Of a DNA stretch of 64,000 bases, positions 1-8,955 are shown in pieces. A program made the translations under genes and the position numbers. The notes beneath the pieces are model-generated. The model worked only from the letters and a program-made list of their open reading frames with translations, was not told the origin of the DNA and did not search any database. Source of the DNA: Caenibius sp. WL (GTDB taxonomy: Bacteria > Pseudomonadota > Alphaproteobacteria > Sphingomonadales > Sphingomonadaceae); NCBI RefSeq assembly GCF_019803445.1, contig NZ_CP081844.1, forward strand, positions 446,501-510,500, read 5' to 3'. Numbering within the stretch: the first letter of the stretch is position 1; each line of letters opens with the position of its first letter.

Positions 1-1112
1 GGCTGACCGAACGTTTCGTCAACCGGCGCACGGCTGTATTGATGAAGACCATGGGTAAGGATGCAAACTTGTTGCGCGTAGAACTGGCGGAAGACGGCGC
101 GGTATCCGTCGAAGGCGAAATCATCGGCCATCTCGACGGTTTCCGCTTCGTGGTGGATGCCCGCACCGGGCATGACGATCGCAAGCTGCTGCTGGCGGCG
201 GCGGAACGTCACATGGCCGAACTGCTGGCGCAAAAGGCATCGCAACTGATCGCCAGCGAATTCGGCGAACTGACGATCGAAAAGGGCGAAATCCTGCGCG
301 AAGGCCAGCCTGTGGCCCACTTGCGCGAAGGCAAGGCCCTGGCCGCCCCGCGTATAGAACTGGCCCGCGAACTGGGCGCGCTGGCCCCGCAACAGCGCAC
401 CCGGCTTGCCGAAGCGCTCGAAGTCTGGCTGGTGCGCGAGCTGGCGCCGCTGGCCCCGCTGACCCGCCTGGAAGAAGCCGCGCGCGATCCCCAGGCGGGG
501 ACGGAACTGCGCGCGCTCCTGCTGGCGGTGATCGCCGGGCGGGGCATTGTCCTGCGCGAACGGGCAGGCCTTGCCCAGGTGCCGCCCGAGCGGCGGCGCG
601 AACTGCGCAAGCTGGGCGTCACCATCGGCGCGCTGGATATTTTCGTGCCCGCGCTGCTCAAGCCAGCGCCGCGCAAGCTGCTGCGCGCGATCGGGGTGGA
701 CCGCCGCTTCGTGCGCGAGGATATGGCGAGCGTCATTCCCGGCGGGCAGAAACTGCCGGCCGGCTATCGCCATGCGGGTAAGCAGGCGATCCGCGTGGAC
801 ATGGCCGAAAAGCTGTTCCGCGCCGCGCACGAAAGCCGCGCCGCGGCACCGGGCAAGCGGCGGTTCGTTATCGACACCGCGCTCGGCACGTCGATGGGCT
901 TGGCGCCGGGCAGTTTCGTGCGGTTGATGCGCGAAGCGGGCTTCCGCAAGATTCCCGCCCCGGCGCTGGCCGAAGGGGTGTTCGGCCCGCCCGAACCCGA
1001 TCTGTGGGAATGGCGCGCCCCGCGCAAGGATCACCAGTCCACTGCCCGCCCGGCGGCGCCCAAGCCGCGCGAAGGCAGCGCCTTTGCCGCGCTGGCCGAT
1101 CTGATCCGCTAA
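1..1112 (+). CDS. Helicase-related protein, C-terminal part (5' end outside the window)
   Basis: The frame is open from base 3 through the window edge, so this is the C-terminal part of a longer protein and the internal ATGs at 39 and 51 are probably not the start. The visible 370 residues carry no Walker motifs. They resemble the long C-terminal region of the alphaproteobacterial SUV3/MgpS-like RNA helicases, rich in Ala, Arg and Leu, with a conserved stretch around 'KLGVTIGALDIFVP'. It is followed after 12 bases by a small S4 RNA-binding gene, a pairing common in alphaproteobacteria that supports an RNA-related role. The helicase assignment is family recognition from the tail and context only, because the motor domains are off the window. 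Confidence 0.7.
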   Translation, partial: LTERFVNRRTAVLMKTMGKDANLLRVELAEDGAVSVEGEIIGHLDGFRFVVDARTGHDDRKLLLAAAERHMAELLAQKASQLIASEFGELTIEKGEILREGQPVAHLREGKALAAPRIELARELGALAPQQRTRLAEALEVWLVRELAPLAPLTRLEEAARDPQAGTELRALLLAVIAGRGIVLRERAGLAQVPPERRRELRKLGVTIGALDIFVPALLKPAPRKLLRAIGVDRRFVREDMASVIPGGQKLPAGYRHAGKQAIRVDMAEKLFRAAHESRAAAPGKRRFVIDTALGTSMGLAPGSFVRLMREAGFRKIPAPALAEGVFGPPEPDLWEWRAPRKDHQSTARPAAPKPREGSAFAALADLIR

Positions 1113-1124
1113 GGCCGCCCACCG

Positions 1125-1445
1125 GTGCGGATCGACAAGCTGTTGTGGTTCCTGCGCTTCGCCAAGACTCGCGGGCTGGCGCAGAAATGGGTCGACGAAG
1201 GCCATATCCGCCGCAACGGCAACCGGGTGGAACGCACCGGGCAGCCCACGGCCGTGGGCGATATCCTCACGCTGCCGCTGCGCGGCGGGGTGCTCGTCAT
1301 CGAACTGCTGAGCCTTCCGGCGCGGCGCGGACCGGCCGCCGAAGCGCGCGAATGCTATCGGGTGCTTGACGGAGAGCGGAACTTCGCCATAGCAGAGCGC
1401 AGCAACGAACCGCCTGAAGGGCCTGAAGGGGAATACCGACCATGA
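1125..1445 (+). CDS. S4-domain RNA-binding protein (HslR/Hsp15-like)
   Basis: A 106-residue protein whose first 60 residues form an S4 RNA-binding fold: '[16 protein letters not shown]', then '[13 protein letters not shown]' and 'VGDILTLPL'. E. coli Hsp15 of this family binds free 50S subunits carrying a stalled nascent chain; that role is inferred here by family. The start is GTG at 1125, because translation from it gives the canonical S4 N-terminus. It lies 12 bases after the helicase gene, and its stop overlaps the fdxA start (ATGA at 1442-1445), so the three genes are probably co-transcribed and translationally coupled. The tail after residue 85 is acidic and Pro-rich. Confidence 0.85.
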   Translation: MRIDKLLWFLRFAKTRGLAQKWVDEGHIRRNGNRVERTGQPTAVGDILTLPLRGGVLVIELLSLPARRGPAAEARECYRVLDGERNFAIAERSNEPPEGPEGEYRP

Positions 1446-1780
1446 CCTATGTCGTCACCGATGCATGCATCAAGTGCAAGTATATGGATTGCGTCGAGGT
1501 GTGTCCGGTGGACTGCTTCTACGAAGGCGAAAACATGCTGGTGATCAATCCCAGCGAATGCATCGACTGCGGCGTGTGCGAACCCGAATGCCCGGCCGAA
1601 GCGATTCTGCCCGACACCGAAAGCGATCTGGAACAGTGGCTTGAACTGAACGCCAAGTATTCGGCGGAATGGCCGAATCTGACCAGCAAGCGCGACACGC
1701 CCGCCGATGCCGACGAATACAAGGGCGTCGAAGGCAAGTTCGAAAAGTTCTTCTCGCCCGAACCCGGCGAAGGCGACTGA
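1442..1780 (+). CDS. fdxA: Seven-iron ferredoxin FdxA
   Basis: A 112-residue cytosolic electron carrier. Cys9, Cys17 and Cys21-Pro match the [3Fe-4S] ligand pattern, and '[12 protein letters not shown]' around residues 41-52 supplies [4Fe-4S] ligands. The C-terminal half is the acidic/aromatic extension usual for FdxA ('[12 protein letters not shown]'). Length and motif order match alphaproteobacterial FdxA, which commonly sits next to an S4 protein and upstream of carD as here. The start is fixed by the ATGA overlap with the preceding gene. The redox partner cannot be inferred from this context. Confidence 0.95.
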   Translation: MTYVVTDACIKCKYMDCVEVCPVDCFYEGENMLVINPSECIDCGVCEPECPAEAILPDTESDLEQWLELNAKYSAEWPNLTSKRDTPADADEYKGVEGKFEKFFSPEPGEGD

Positions 1781-1801
1781 TCGCCCCCTGATTTCCCGCA
1801 T

Positions 1802-1821
1802 ATCGGCGGCCCGCCGCCGAT
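1802..1821 (+). terminator. GC-rich perfect hairpin after fdxA
   Basis: An 8-bp perfect stem (ATCGGCGG / CCGCCGAT) with a 4-base loop begins 21 bases after the fdxA stop. No T-run follows, so it is only a possible transcript 3' end or RNA-protecting hairpin. The rest of 1781-2063 (283 bases) has no credible ORF and presumably holds the carD promoter; I could not assign -35/-10 elements with confidence. Confidence 0.35.
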
Positions 1822-2063
1822 CCGGAACACAGGCGCCACCCTTTTCGGCAGGTTCTTTCCCGGAATCGCCGAAGGGGTGGTATTTTTCGTTCAAATCTGC
1901 TATATGGCCCTTGACTGCTGCGGATTTGCCGTAGGGCAGCGCATGATTTAGGCGAGCAAGGACCCCAGCGACAAGGTGAAGCATTTTTCGATCGTGCCCC
2001 GGCACGGTCGCCTCTGACCTTCACTGCCGCGTTTCTGGTCCAGCCGGTATGAAAGGACGTTAC

Positions 2064-2597
2064 ATGGCAGGTAAGGCTCCCGCCTTCGATGTTGGTGACT
2101 ATGTCGTTTATCCCAAGCACGGGGTCGGCCGTGTTATCGAACTGCAAAGCCAGGAAATCGCAGGCATGCAGCTCGAACTTTATGTTCTCAGATTCGAAAA
2201 AGAGCGGATGACGCTGCGCGTCCCCGTCAACAAGGTCGAAGCGATCGGCATGCGCAAGCTTTCCAGCGACAAGACGCTGAAGGAAGCGATGGAAACGCTC
2301 AAGGGCAAACCCAAGGTGAAGCGCACCATGTGGTCGCGCCGGGCCCAGGAATACGAAGCCAAGATCAATTCGGGCGACCTCGTGTCGATTGCCGAAGTGA
2401 CTCGCGATCTGTTCCGCCCCGACGACCAGCCGGAACAGAGCTATTCCGAACGCCAGATTTTCGAAGCGGCCTCCAGCCGCCTCGCCCGCGAACTGGCCGC
2501 GATGGAAAAGACCGACGAACCGGCCGCACTGCAGAAGATTCTCGCCGTGCTCAACGAGCATGCGCCGAAATACTACGAAAGCGCCGAAACCGCCTGA
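2064..2597 (+). CDS. carD: CarD/CdnL-family RNA polymerase-binding regulator
   Basis: A 177-residue transcription factor that binds the RNA polymerase beta subunit and stabilises open complexes, notably at rRNA promoters (known for CarD/CdnL). The N-terminal Tudor-like domain is clear ('FDVGDYVVYPKHGVGRV', residues 9-25), followed by the helical C-terminal DNA-contacting domain with 'TMWSRRAQEYEAKINSGDL'. The ATG at 2064 was preferred to the in-frame ATG at 2049 because AAGGA at 2053-2057 lies 6-7 bases before it and the product then starts MAGKAPAFDVGD, as in relatives. It is monocistronic, ending in a strong terminator. It is probably essential or important for growth, by analogy with Caulobacter CdnL. 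Confidence 0.93.
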   Translation: MAGKAPAFDVGDYVVYPKHGVGRVIELQSQEIAGMQLELYVLRFEKERMTLRVPVNKVEAIGMRKLSSDKTLKEAMETLKGKPKVKRTMWSRRAQEYEAKINSGDLVSIAEVTRDLFRPDDQPEQSYSERQIFEAASSRLARELAAMEKTDEPAALQKILAVLNEHAPKYYESAETA

Positions 2598-2621
2598 TTC
2601 CGGGCGAATCGCACATTCAGG

Positions 2622-2649
2622 AAAGGGCCGTCCATGGGGCGGCCTTTTT
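2622..2649 (+). terminator. Rho-independent terminator of carD
   Basis: GGCCG (2626-2630) pairs with CGGCC (2640-2644), extended by an AAAG/TTTT-type match at the base and followed by TTTTT at 2645-2649. It lies 25-50 bases after the carD stop. Confidence 0.8.
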
Positions 2650-2784
2650 CTTTTGGGATCATGCCGTTTGCAGAGATGACTGCCCCCGCCACAATTTCCG
2701 CTCGGAACGATACCCCACCCAATCCCCTCCTTCTCGACATCACAGGTATCTTTCTCCATCAACCCTTGAAGGGGAGGAAGGATA

Positions 2785-3189
2785 ATGGTCAGCATCACAA
2801 TGGAATATCAGGGCGACCTGCACTGCAGGGCCGTCCATGGTCCGTCCGGTACAACTTTGCTCACCGATGCTCCGGCAGACAATCAGGGGAATGCCGAAAG
2901 CTTTTCTCCGACCGATCTAGTGGCTACCGCACTGGGCACCTGCATCCTTACCGTGATGGGCATGAAAGCGCAGGCTATGGGAAGCGACATTAGCGGCGCA
3001 ACCGCGACGGTCGAAAAAGCGATGCTATCCGAGCCCAGACGGATTGGCCGGTTGGCCACCCGGATTTCGATCCCGCACGTCCTTTCCGAACATCAGAAGG
3101 ATCTGCTTGAACGCAGCGCGCTGACTTGCCCCGTGCACAAGAGCATGTCCGCAGAGATCGAGATGCCGATTGATTTTGCATGGGGCTAG
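2785..3189 (+). CDS. OsmC-family peroxidase-like protein
   Basis: A 134-residue protein of the OsmC/Ohr superfamily, thiol-dependent hydroperoxide reductases. The two family cysteines are present: one in 'ALGTCILTVMG' on the central helix and one in 'LTCPVHKS' near residue 114. The N-terminal beta strands and 'SFSPTDLVATAL' match OsmC-like proteins. The start is well supported by AGGAAGG about 5 bases upstream. It stands alone between the carD terminator and a small lipoprotein gene. The substrate (organic peroxide, acyl peroxide or sulfide stress) cannot be told from sequence. Confidence 0.88.
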   Translation: MVSITMEYQGDLHCRAVHGPSGTTLLTDAPADNQGNAESFSPTDLVATALGTCILTVMGMKAQAMGSDISGATATVEKAMLSEPRRIGRLATRISIPHVLSEHQKDLLERSALTCPVHKSMSAEIEMPIDFAWG

Positions 3190-3275
3190 CGACTGCCCGC
3201 TAGCTGGCGCAATTTCCCCTCGTGGCGGCCCGTCCGGCGTGGACAGGACCTTGAGCTTGCGCCATCATCGCTGGC

Positions 3276-3614
3276 ATGAGTACACGTGCGATCCTTTCCA
3301 CTGTTGCGGCACTTTTCACTGCTGTCGCGTTGCAAGGCTGCGTCGCGCGTGCCGCGGCGGATATCGTCACCGCGCCGGTGAAAATCGTTGGCGGGGCGGT
3401 CGACATGGCGACGACCAGCCAGTCGGAAGCGGACGAGAAACGCGGCCGGGCCTTGCGCAAGCAGGATGAACGCTATGGCCAGCTTGAACGCAGCTATCGC
3501 AAGGAAGCGCGGCGCTGCGAGGCCGGGAACGACGACGCCTGCCGCAAAGCCGATGCCGCGCGTGGGGAGATGGAAGCGATCCGGCCGACTGTGGCCCCGG
3601 CACCGCACTACTGA
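3276..3614 (+). CDS. Small predicted lipoprotein, function unknown
   Basis: A 112-residue protein. Residues 1-22 form a signal peptide ending in an Ala-Leu-Gln-Gly-Cys lipobox, so it is predicted to be lipidated and exported. The mature part is short, charged and mostly helical ('EADEKRGRALRKQDERYGQLERSYRKEARR'), with two further Cys residues. Similar short lipoproteins occur across sphingomonads but I know of no assigned function. It converges on the sua5 gene, 12 bases away. Confidence 0.75.
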   Translation: MSTRAILSTVAALFTAVALQGCVARAAADIVTAPVKIVGGAVDMATTSQSEADEKRGRALRKQDERYGQLERSYRKEARRCEAGNDDACRKADAARGEMEAIRPTVAPAPHY

Positions 3615-3626
3615 TTCGGGCGCACT

Positions 3627-4571
3627 TCAGGCCGCCGCGCGGCGCAAACGATCATTGATCGCCGCGCCGATGCCCTGTTCACCGATCGGGGCAATCGCAA
3701 TACGCGGCTGGGGCGCCGCGGCCCCGGCATGAAGGCAGGCGTAAAGCCGCGCGGCCGCTTCGGCCAGGTCCCCGGTTTCCGAAAGCGTGCAATCGCCGGA
3801 AATATCTCCGAATCCGATGAGAAATTCCTCGGGCATGGCCCTGTCGGCATTCAACCGCACCGGCTTGCCGGGGGCATAGTGGCCCGCCAGTTGCCCCGGC
3901 GCTTCCACTTTTGCCTCTGTAATGGCCGCAGACGGCCCGAGGAGCGCCGCAATCTCTCCTTCGGTGATCGGGCCGGGGCGGAGCAGTTGCCAGCTCCCAT
4001 CGGCGCGCAGGGCGACGATTGTCGATTCCAGACCTTTTGCACAGGCCCCGCCATCGAGCACCATTCCTGCCGCATCGCCCAGCGAACGGGCGACATGGCC
4101 GGCTTCGGTGGGGCTGACCCCACCGCTGCGATTGGCGGATGGTGCGGCCAGCGGCAGCCCCGCCTGCGCCAGCACGGCGCGCATCACCGGATGCGCGGGC
4201 ATGCGGACGGCAATCGTGGGTAGCCCGGCCGTGACCGCCGGGGCAATCCCCGCCCCTTCACGCAAAGGCAGCACCATGGTCAGCGGCCCGGGCCAGAAAT
4301 GGCGCGCAAGCAGATGCGCCCGCTCATCCAGCAGGGCCACAGCCTCGGCTTGCTCGATACCCGCCACATGGACGATCAGCGGATTGAAATCCGGCCGGCC
4401 CTTGGCGCGATAGATCGCCGCCACCGCCTCCGCCCGGTCGGCGCGCGCGGCGAGGCCGTAAACCGTTTCGGTCGGCACCGCCACCAGCTGCCCTGCCCGC
4501 AACCGCCGCGCGGCTTCGGCCACTCCGGCTGCGTCGGCAGAGCGGATCAAAGAAGAGGCGAACGAGTCCAT
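3627..4571 (-). CDS. sua5: Threonylcarbamoyl-AMP synthase, two-domain Sua5 type
   Basis: A 314-residue enzyme making L-threonylcarbamoyl-AMP from Thr, bicarbonate and ATP, the first step of the t6A37 modification of ANN-decoding tRNAs. The YrdC/TsaC domain (about residues 10-200) shows 'PTETVYGLAARA', 'AKGRPDFNPLIVHV' and the Ser-Ala-Asn-Arg motif. The extra roughly 110-residue C-terminal Sua5 domain distinguishes it from short TsaC. Length matches Sua5. Start ATG at 4571 begins MDSFASSLI. It is oriented away from the DUF815 ATPase gene, with an 81-146 base gap between them. Confidence 0.95.
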   Translation of the reverse strand: MDSFASSLIRSADAAGVAEAARRLRAGQLVAVPTETVYGLAARADRAEAVAAIYRAKGRPDFNPLIVHVAGIEQAEAVALLDERAHLLARHFWPGPLTMVLPLREGAGIAPAVTAGLPTIAVRMPAHPVMRAVLAQAGLPLAAPSANRSGGVSPTEAGHVARSLGDAAGMVLDGGACAKGLESTIVALRADGSWQLLRPGPITEGEIAALLGPSAAITEAKVEAPGQLAGHYAPGKPVRLNADRAMPEEFLIGFGDISGDCTLSETGDLAEAAARLYACLHAGAAAPQPRIAIAPIGEQGIGAAINDRLRRAAA

Positions 4572-4717
4572 GGCTCGCAGCTAGGCCCCTGCGCACAATT
4601 ATCCAAGAAAAAGCTGGACTATCGCCGGGCGAGGCTGATCGCCCTTCACGGTTGACACAAGGGGGCTGGCGGGCCCAGTCCCCCGATACTCCGAAATCTT
4701 CCCTAGAAAGGCTGACA

Positions 4718-5542
4718 ATGACTGATCAGGGCGATCCGCTGGCCCGTATTGCCGACGCGCTCGAACGGCTTTCCCCGCCGCCTGTGGCGACCGACTGGAT
4801 GGCTTATCCGGCTTACGTCTGGAACGGGCGTTCCGCGCGGGGGGTAAACGTGCTGGAGGCCCCCGCCCTGTCGTTGCTGCAGGGGATCGACAAGCAGAAG
4901 GCGCTGGTCGTCGCCAATGTCGACCGGCTTTCCGCCGGGCACGCCGCGCACGACATGCTGCTGTGGGGATCGCGCGGCATGGGCAAATCGGCGCTGATCC
5001 GCGGCAGCATCCTGGCCGCACAGCAGATGCGCCCCGGCAGCATCGCGCTGGTGCAGATCGCCACCGATGCGATGGAGGGGCTGTCGGACCTGTTCGCCGA
5101 ACTCGGCCGCCAGAACCGCAATTTCCTCACCTATATCGACGATCTCGGCTTTGCCGACAGCGATTCCATCGGCCCGCGCCATCTGCGCAGCTGGCTGGAA
5201 GGCGGTGTGGAAGCGCGGCCCGCCAATGTGCGGCTCGCCGTGACCGCCAACCGCCGGGCCATCGTCCCGCGCAATATGAGCGAGCAGGACGACCCGATCA
5301 ATCCGCGCGACGCTGTGGACGACAAGCTTGCCCTTGCCGACCGCTTCGGCCTTTCGATCGGATTCCACGCCTGCGATCAGGACAATTATCTGGCGATCAT
5401 TCGCGGCTATCTGGAACAGATGGGCCTGCCTTGGGAGGAAAGCGAAGCGCTCGAATGGGCGAAGCGGCGGGGTGCCCGCTCCGGCCGCACCGCGTGGCAA
5501 TTCGTCACCGAAATCGCGGGCCGCGCGGGCCATACACTCTAG
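4718..5542 (+). CDS. DUF815-family AAA-like ATPase
   Basis: A 274-residue predicted cytosolic ATPase of the DUF815 family (function unproven). The Walker A motif GSRGMGKS is at residues 84-91. A Walker B-like 'FLTYIDDLGFAD' and an Arg-rich 'RPANVRLAVTANRRAIVPR' follow, in the order seen in AAA proteins. An ATG at 4652 is in frame, but 4718 is preferred: AGAAAGG (4705-4711) precedes it and DUF815 proteins of this clade begin near here. No neighbouring operon partner gives a clue. It ends against the convergent dehydrogenase gene with a hairpin between them. Confidence 0.85.
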   Translation: MTDQGDPLARIADALERLSPPPVATDWMAYPAYVWNGRSARGVNVLEAPALSLLQGIDKQKALVVANVDRLSAGHAAHDMLLWGSRGMGKSALIRGSILAAQQMRPGSIALVQIATDAMEGLSDLFAELGRQNRNFLTYIDDLGFADSDSIGPRHLRSWLEGGVEARPANVRLAVTANRRAIVPRNMSEQDDPINPRDAVDDKLALADRFGLSIGFHACDQDNYLAIIRGYLEQMGLPWEESEALEWAKRRGARSGRTAWQFVTEIAGRAGHTL

Positions 5543-5562
5543 AACGGCGGCCGTGACAGCGC

Positions 5563-5589
5563 ATGGCAGGAGAGCCCCTCTCCCGCCAT
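5563..5589. terminator. Hairpin between convergent genes
   Basis: ATGGC-A-GGAGAG (5563-5574) pairs with CTCTCC-C-GCCAT (5578-5589), one mismatch, 3-base loop. It sits in the 51-base gap between the convergent DUF815 and sugar-dehydrogenase genes, so it could serve both strands. No T-run. Confidence 0.5.
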
Positions 5590-5593
5590 CGCC

Positions 5594-7045
5594 TTATTGC
5601 TCGCGGATATAGTCCTGCTTGAACGCAGCGGCGGGATTGCCGATCAACTCGCGCTGGGGCGGCAGCGATTTGACCTTGTGCGGCGCGATCTTCGCCGCCG
5701 GCTTCGCGTCCGGGTTCCACACGCGCCAGATTACCCCCGCCGTGTCATCGCTCACCAGCAGCGCGCCGGTCTTGTCCCAGGCGACCCAGGTCGGGCGGCC
5801 GTGAGTCTTGCCACCGTCCGTCAGGAAGCCGGTCAACACCGGAACCGGCTTGCCCTGAGGATTGCCACGCGCGTCGAAGGATACGAACACCACGTCATAG
5901 CCTGAGGGCGGATTGCGGTTCCAAGAACCGTGGCGGGCGATGAACGCACCGTTGGCGAACTTTTCGCCCATGCGGTCGCCTTCCTGCGAGAACACCAGCC
6001 CCAGCGCCGCCACGTGCGGCCCCAGCGCATATTCCGGCTTGCGCGCATACTCGGTGAGGAATTCGGGTGAAGGCTCCGGCGCCCGGCGATCCACCTTGTT
6101 GCGCCAATAGACCCAGGGCCAGCCGTATTGCGCCCCGATCGGCACATTGGTCAGATAATCCGGCACGAGATCCGAACCGATCATGTCGCGTTCGTTGACC
6201 GTGGTCCACAGCTCGCCCGTCCATGGGCTCCAGGCGAGGCCATTGGGGTTGCGCAAGCCGCTGGCGAACATCCGCTGGCGCTTGGCAGCCAGATCGTATT
6301 CCCAGATCATCGCGCGGCCTTCTTCGGCCTCCAGCCCGTTTTCGCCCACGTTCGAGGACGATCCGACCGCAATATAAATCGCCTTGCCATCCGGGCTGAC
6401 GACGATGTTGCGCATCCAGTGATTGCCGCCACCGGGCAGGTCCATCAGCTTTGTCGGCGTGCCGGCCAGCGTGGTCTCGCCCAGTTTGTAATCGAACGCC
6501 AGCAGCGCATCATGATTGGCGACATAGAGCCGCCCATCATGCCAGGCCATGCCGGACGGGGATGACAGGTCCTTCCGCAAGGGGAAGCGCGCTTCGGCAA
6601 CGCCATCGCCATCGCCATCGCGCAGCAGCATGATGGTGTCGGCCGATTCGACCGTTGCCCCGGCGCGTCCCATCAGGATTCCGGCCACCCAGCCGACGAA
6701 GCCGCCCTGGTTTGCGCTGGGTGGCGCGGCCGTTTCCGCGACCAGCACATCGCCATTGGGCAAAGTCAGCATCGTGCGCGGATGATCGAGCTTTTCGGCG
6801 AACCGTATGACGCGCAGCCCCTCCGCCGCTTTCGGCGCCTGCCCTTCGGCCCAGCCGATAGGTTTGGCCACCCGCACGGTGGGAATGGTCTGCGTGTCCG
6901 CATCCTCCTTCAGCACCGGCTTCACACCGCTGACCTCATCCACCGACAAGGTGGCGACATCGCCGCGCCAGACCCACGCGGCAAAGGCCAACAGGGCCAC
7001 GATCAGGACAACGAGGGCGATAAGGATCTTGCGCTTAGGACTCAT
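5594..7045 (-). CDS. Sorbosone dehydrogenase-family PQQ-type sugar dehydrogenase, membrane anchored
   Basis: A 483-residue beta-propeller oxidoreductase. After 'MSPKRK' comes one strong N-terminal membrane helix (about residues 6-26), placing the propeller in the periplasm. Family hallmarks include 'RMFASGLRNPNGLAWSP', 'GELWTTVNERDMIG', 'YGWPWVYW' and 'HGSWNR'. Relatives oxidise sugars or sorbosone with PQQ, but many genomes carry such genes without a known substrate. The start at 7045 gives a compact basic N-region; upstream in-frame codons lack homology-like sequence. No PQQ biosynthesis genes are in the window. Confidence 0.82.
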   Translation of the reverse strand: MSPKRKILIALVVLIVALLAFAAWVWRGDVATLSVDEVSGVKPVLKEDADTQTIPTVRVAKPIGWAEGQAPKAAEGLRVIRFAEKLDHPRTMLTLPNGDVLVAETAAPPSANQGGFVGWVAGILMGRAGATVESADTIMLLRDGDGDGVAEARFPLRKDLSSPSGMAWHDGRLYVANHDALLAFDYKLGETTLAGTPTKLMDLPGGGNHWMRNIVVSPDGKAIYIAVGSSSNVGENGLEAEEGRAMIWEYDLAAKRQRMFASGLRNPNGLAWSPWTGELWTTVNERDMIGSDLVPDYLTNVPIGAQYGWPWVYWRNKVDRRAPEPSPEFLTEYARKPEYALGPHVAALGLVFSQEGDRMGEKFANGAFIARHGSWNRNPPSGYDVVFVSFDARGNPQGKPVPVLTGFLTDGGKTHGRPTWVAWDKTGALLVSDDTAGVIWRVWNPDAKPAAKIAPHKVKSLPPQRELIGNPAAAFKQDYIREQ

Positions 7046-7244
7046 GGCCAGACGATAGAACCGCACGGCTGCTTCGGCAATCGCCGCTTGCGCGTTCCGT
7101 TCAGCCCTATTTGTTGCACCGGCCGTAGAACGCCCCACTTCGGGACATGGGCCATTCCCGGCGGGCGGCTTGCTGGTTTCGCCATAGGGCCGATGGTAAA
7201 CAATGCATTAACCTGGACAATTTCCGTTGTGAGCGAGGACCATC

Positions 7245-7934
7245 ATGCCGAACCGCCATCTCTCTGCGCTGTGCACAGCCGGCACCCTGATCCTCGCTTG
7301 CGGCATGTCGGCCGGTCTCGCCCAGGCCCAGCCGGTGCTGCCCTATCTGCCCGTCACCGAGCCCGCTTCGGCGGACAGTGCCGCCGCACCCGGGTATTAC
7401 GATCAGGCGCGCTATGCGGAAGAACGCCAGCGCTGGCTGGCCGAATGCCGCCGCCGCTATAGCGACAACGGTGTGGGCGGCGGCGTGATCGGCGGTCTGG
7501 CCGGGGGCGTGGCCGGAAACCGCTTCGCCGGGAAAGGCAATCGCACGGTCGGCACGCTTGCGGGAGCAGCCATCGGCGCTGCTGCCGGAGTGGCTATCGA
7601 CAAGGGCGAGGATCGCAGCCGTACGCGCGATATGTGCGAGGATTATCTCACCCGCCACGAAGCGGCCTACACCACGCCGCAACCGCCCATGCAGGGCAAT
7701 GCCTATCCCTATTACTATCCCGTGCCCGGCGGCTATCCCGCCTATGGCTATGGCCCGGCTGCGCAGCCTGCCCCGCCGCTCCTGATGCCCTACGGCGAAG
7801 CCCCCGCCGCACAGGGCCCCGGTGGCTATTATGGGCCGGTAATATTAGTACCGAAATGGGTCCCGGTGCCGCCGCGCCGGGCGAACATCACCGATCACGA
7901 TCAGGCCGCAGCGGACGGCAAACCCGCCCGCTGA
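7245..7934 (+). CDS. Glycine-zipper exported protein
   Basis: A 229-residue protein with a signal peptide (about residues 1-29, ending Ala-Gln-Ala). The centre (about 78-118) is a glycine-zipper hairpin, 'GVGGGVIGGLAGGVAGNRF' followed by 'GTLAGAAIGAAAGVAIDKG', typical of the '2TM glycine zipper'/17-kDa antigen-like envelope proteins. The C-terminal third is Pro/Tyr-rich, suggesting a surface- or cell-wall-associated extension. The start is supported by a GAGG-like site ahead of 7245. It converges with parB, 13 bases away. The precise function is unknown. Confidence 0.8.
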   Translation: MPNRHLSALCTAGTLILACGMSAGLAQAQPVLPYLPVTEPASADSAAAPGYYDQARYAEERQRWLAECRRRYSDNGVGGGVIGGLAGGVAGNRFAGKGNRTVGTLAGAAIGAAAGVAIDKGEDRSRTRDMCEDYLTRHEAAYTTPQPPMQGNAYPYYYPVPGGYPAYGYGPAAQPAPPLLMPYGEAPAAQGPGGYYGPVILVPKWVPVPPRRANITDHDQAAADGKPAR

Positions 7935-7947
7935 TCGGCCCCCGAAA

Positions 7948-8955
7948 TCAGATGCCGCCGCCCGTCAGCCGCTGGCACACAAGATCGAGCTGATCGAGCG
8001 AGCGATAGCGGATCGTCACCGCGCCCGAGCGCGGGTCCGCATCGGGGGTGATGCGCACGGGCAAACCGAGGAAATCCTCCAGATGATTCTGGACCGCCAT
8101 GATATCGGCATCGCCCGCCGCGTCACGCGGTTCGCGGGCATGGCGCCGCACGCCGCCTTCACCGGCACCGCGCCCCGCCCCTTTGCGCGTACGCTTTTCC
8201 ATTTCGCGCACGGACAGATGGTTGGCGATCGCTTCCTGCGCCAGCGTTTCGGCATCGTCCCGCCCGACCAGCGCGCGCGCATGACCCATGGAGAGGCGCC
8301 CCGTTTCCACGTGCGCGATCACCCCGTCAGGCAAAGTCAGCAGTCGTTGAAGATTGGCCACGTGGCTGCGCGATTTGTCGACCAGTTCGGCGATTTCGGC
8401 CTGCGAAAGATGCTCGATATCCGCGAGGCGCTGATAGGCGCGCGCTTCTTCGATGGGATTGAGATCTTCGCGCTGGATGTTTTCGATCAGCGCCAGAGCA
8501 AGGACATCGCGCTCTTCCAGGTCGCGCAGAAGAGCCGGAATTTCATGCAATTGCGCCCGCTGCGCCGCACGCCAGCGGCGCTCCCCGGCCACAAGCTGAT
8601 ATCGGCCTTCCCCCATCGGGCGGACGATCACCGGCTGAATCACGCCCCGCGTGGCGATCGAGGCCGCCAGTTCGTTCAACGCATCCTCATCGAAATGGCG
8701 GCGCGGCTGATCGGGATGCGGCTCAATCGCCGCGACAGCCAGCATCGCCAGCCCACGATCGGATACCGGTGCCGCAGCCGCCGCATCGCCCTGCCCCGCA
8801 GTTGCCGGAGCGGCCGCGTTTTCATTGCGGCGGCCAACGGGCTCTTCGCGTTGCATTTCACCCAACAGGGCACCCAGGCCGCGCCCAAGCCGCTTGGCAG
8901 CCTTGGCAGACGCCGGTGCCGGGGCACGGCTGGACTGGGCCTTATCGCTGCTCAT
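7948..8955 (-). CDS. parB: Chromosome partitioning protein ParB
   Basis: A 335-residue CTP-dependent DNA clamp that loads at parS and spreads, forming the segregation complex moved by ParA. In order: 'LGRGLGALLGE' ParA-interacting N-terminus, the ParB/Srx CTPase domain with 'GERRWRA' and 'ENIQREDLNPIEEA', the helix-turn-helix 'LSQAEIAELVDKSRSHVANLQRLL', a linker, and a C-terminal dimerisation domain. It is last in the mnmG-rsmG-parA-parB run, its ATG overlapping the parA stop by 4 bases. Four parS sites lie 1-5 kb upstream. Nothing looks degenerate. Confidence 0.97.
   Translation of the reverse strand: MSSDKAQSSRAPAPASAKAAKRLGRGLGALLGEMQREEPVGRRNENAAAPATAGQGDAAAAAPVSDRGLAMLAVAAIEPHPDQPRRHFDEDALNELAASIATRGVIQPVIVRPMGEGRYQLVAGERRWRAAQRAQLHEIPALLRDLEERDVLALALIENIQREDLNPIEEARAYQRLADIEHLSQAEIAELVDKSRSHVANLQRLLTLPDGVIAHVETGRLSMGHARALVGRDDAETLAQEAIANHLSVREMEKRTRKGAGRGAGEGGVRRHAREPRDAAGDADIMAVQNHLEDFLGLPVRITPDADPRSGAVTIRYRSLDQLDLVCQRLTGGGI

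Noticed and set aside
8305-8320. CCACGTG-containing sequence in parB
   Set aside because: It lacks the flanking TGTT and AAACA arms of parS.
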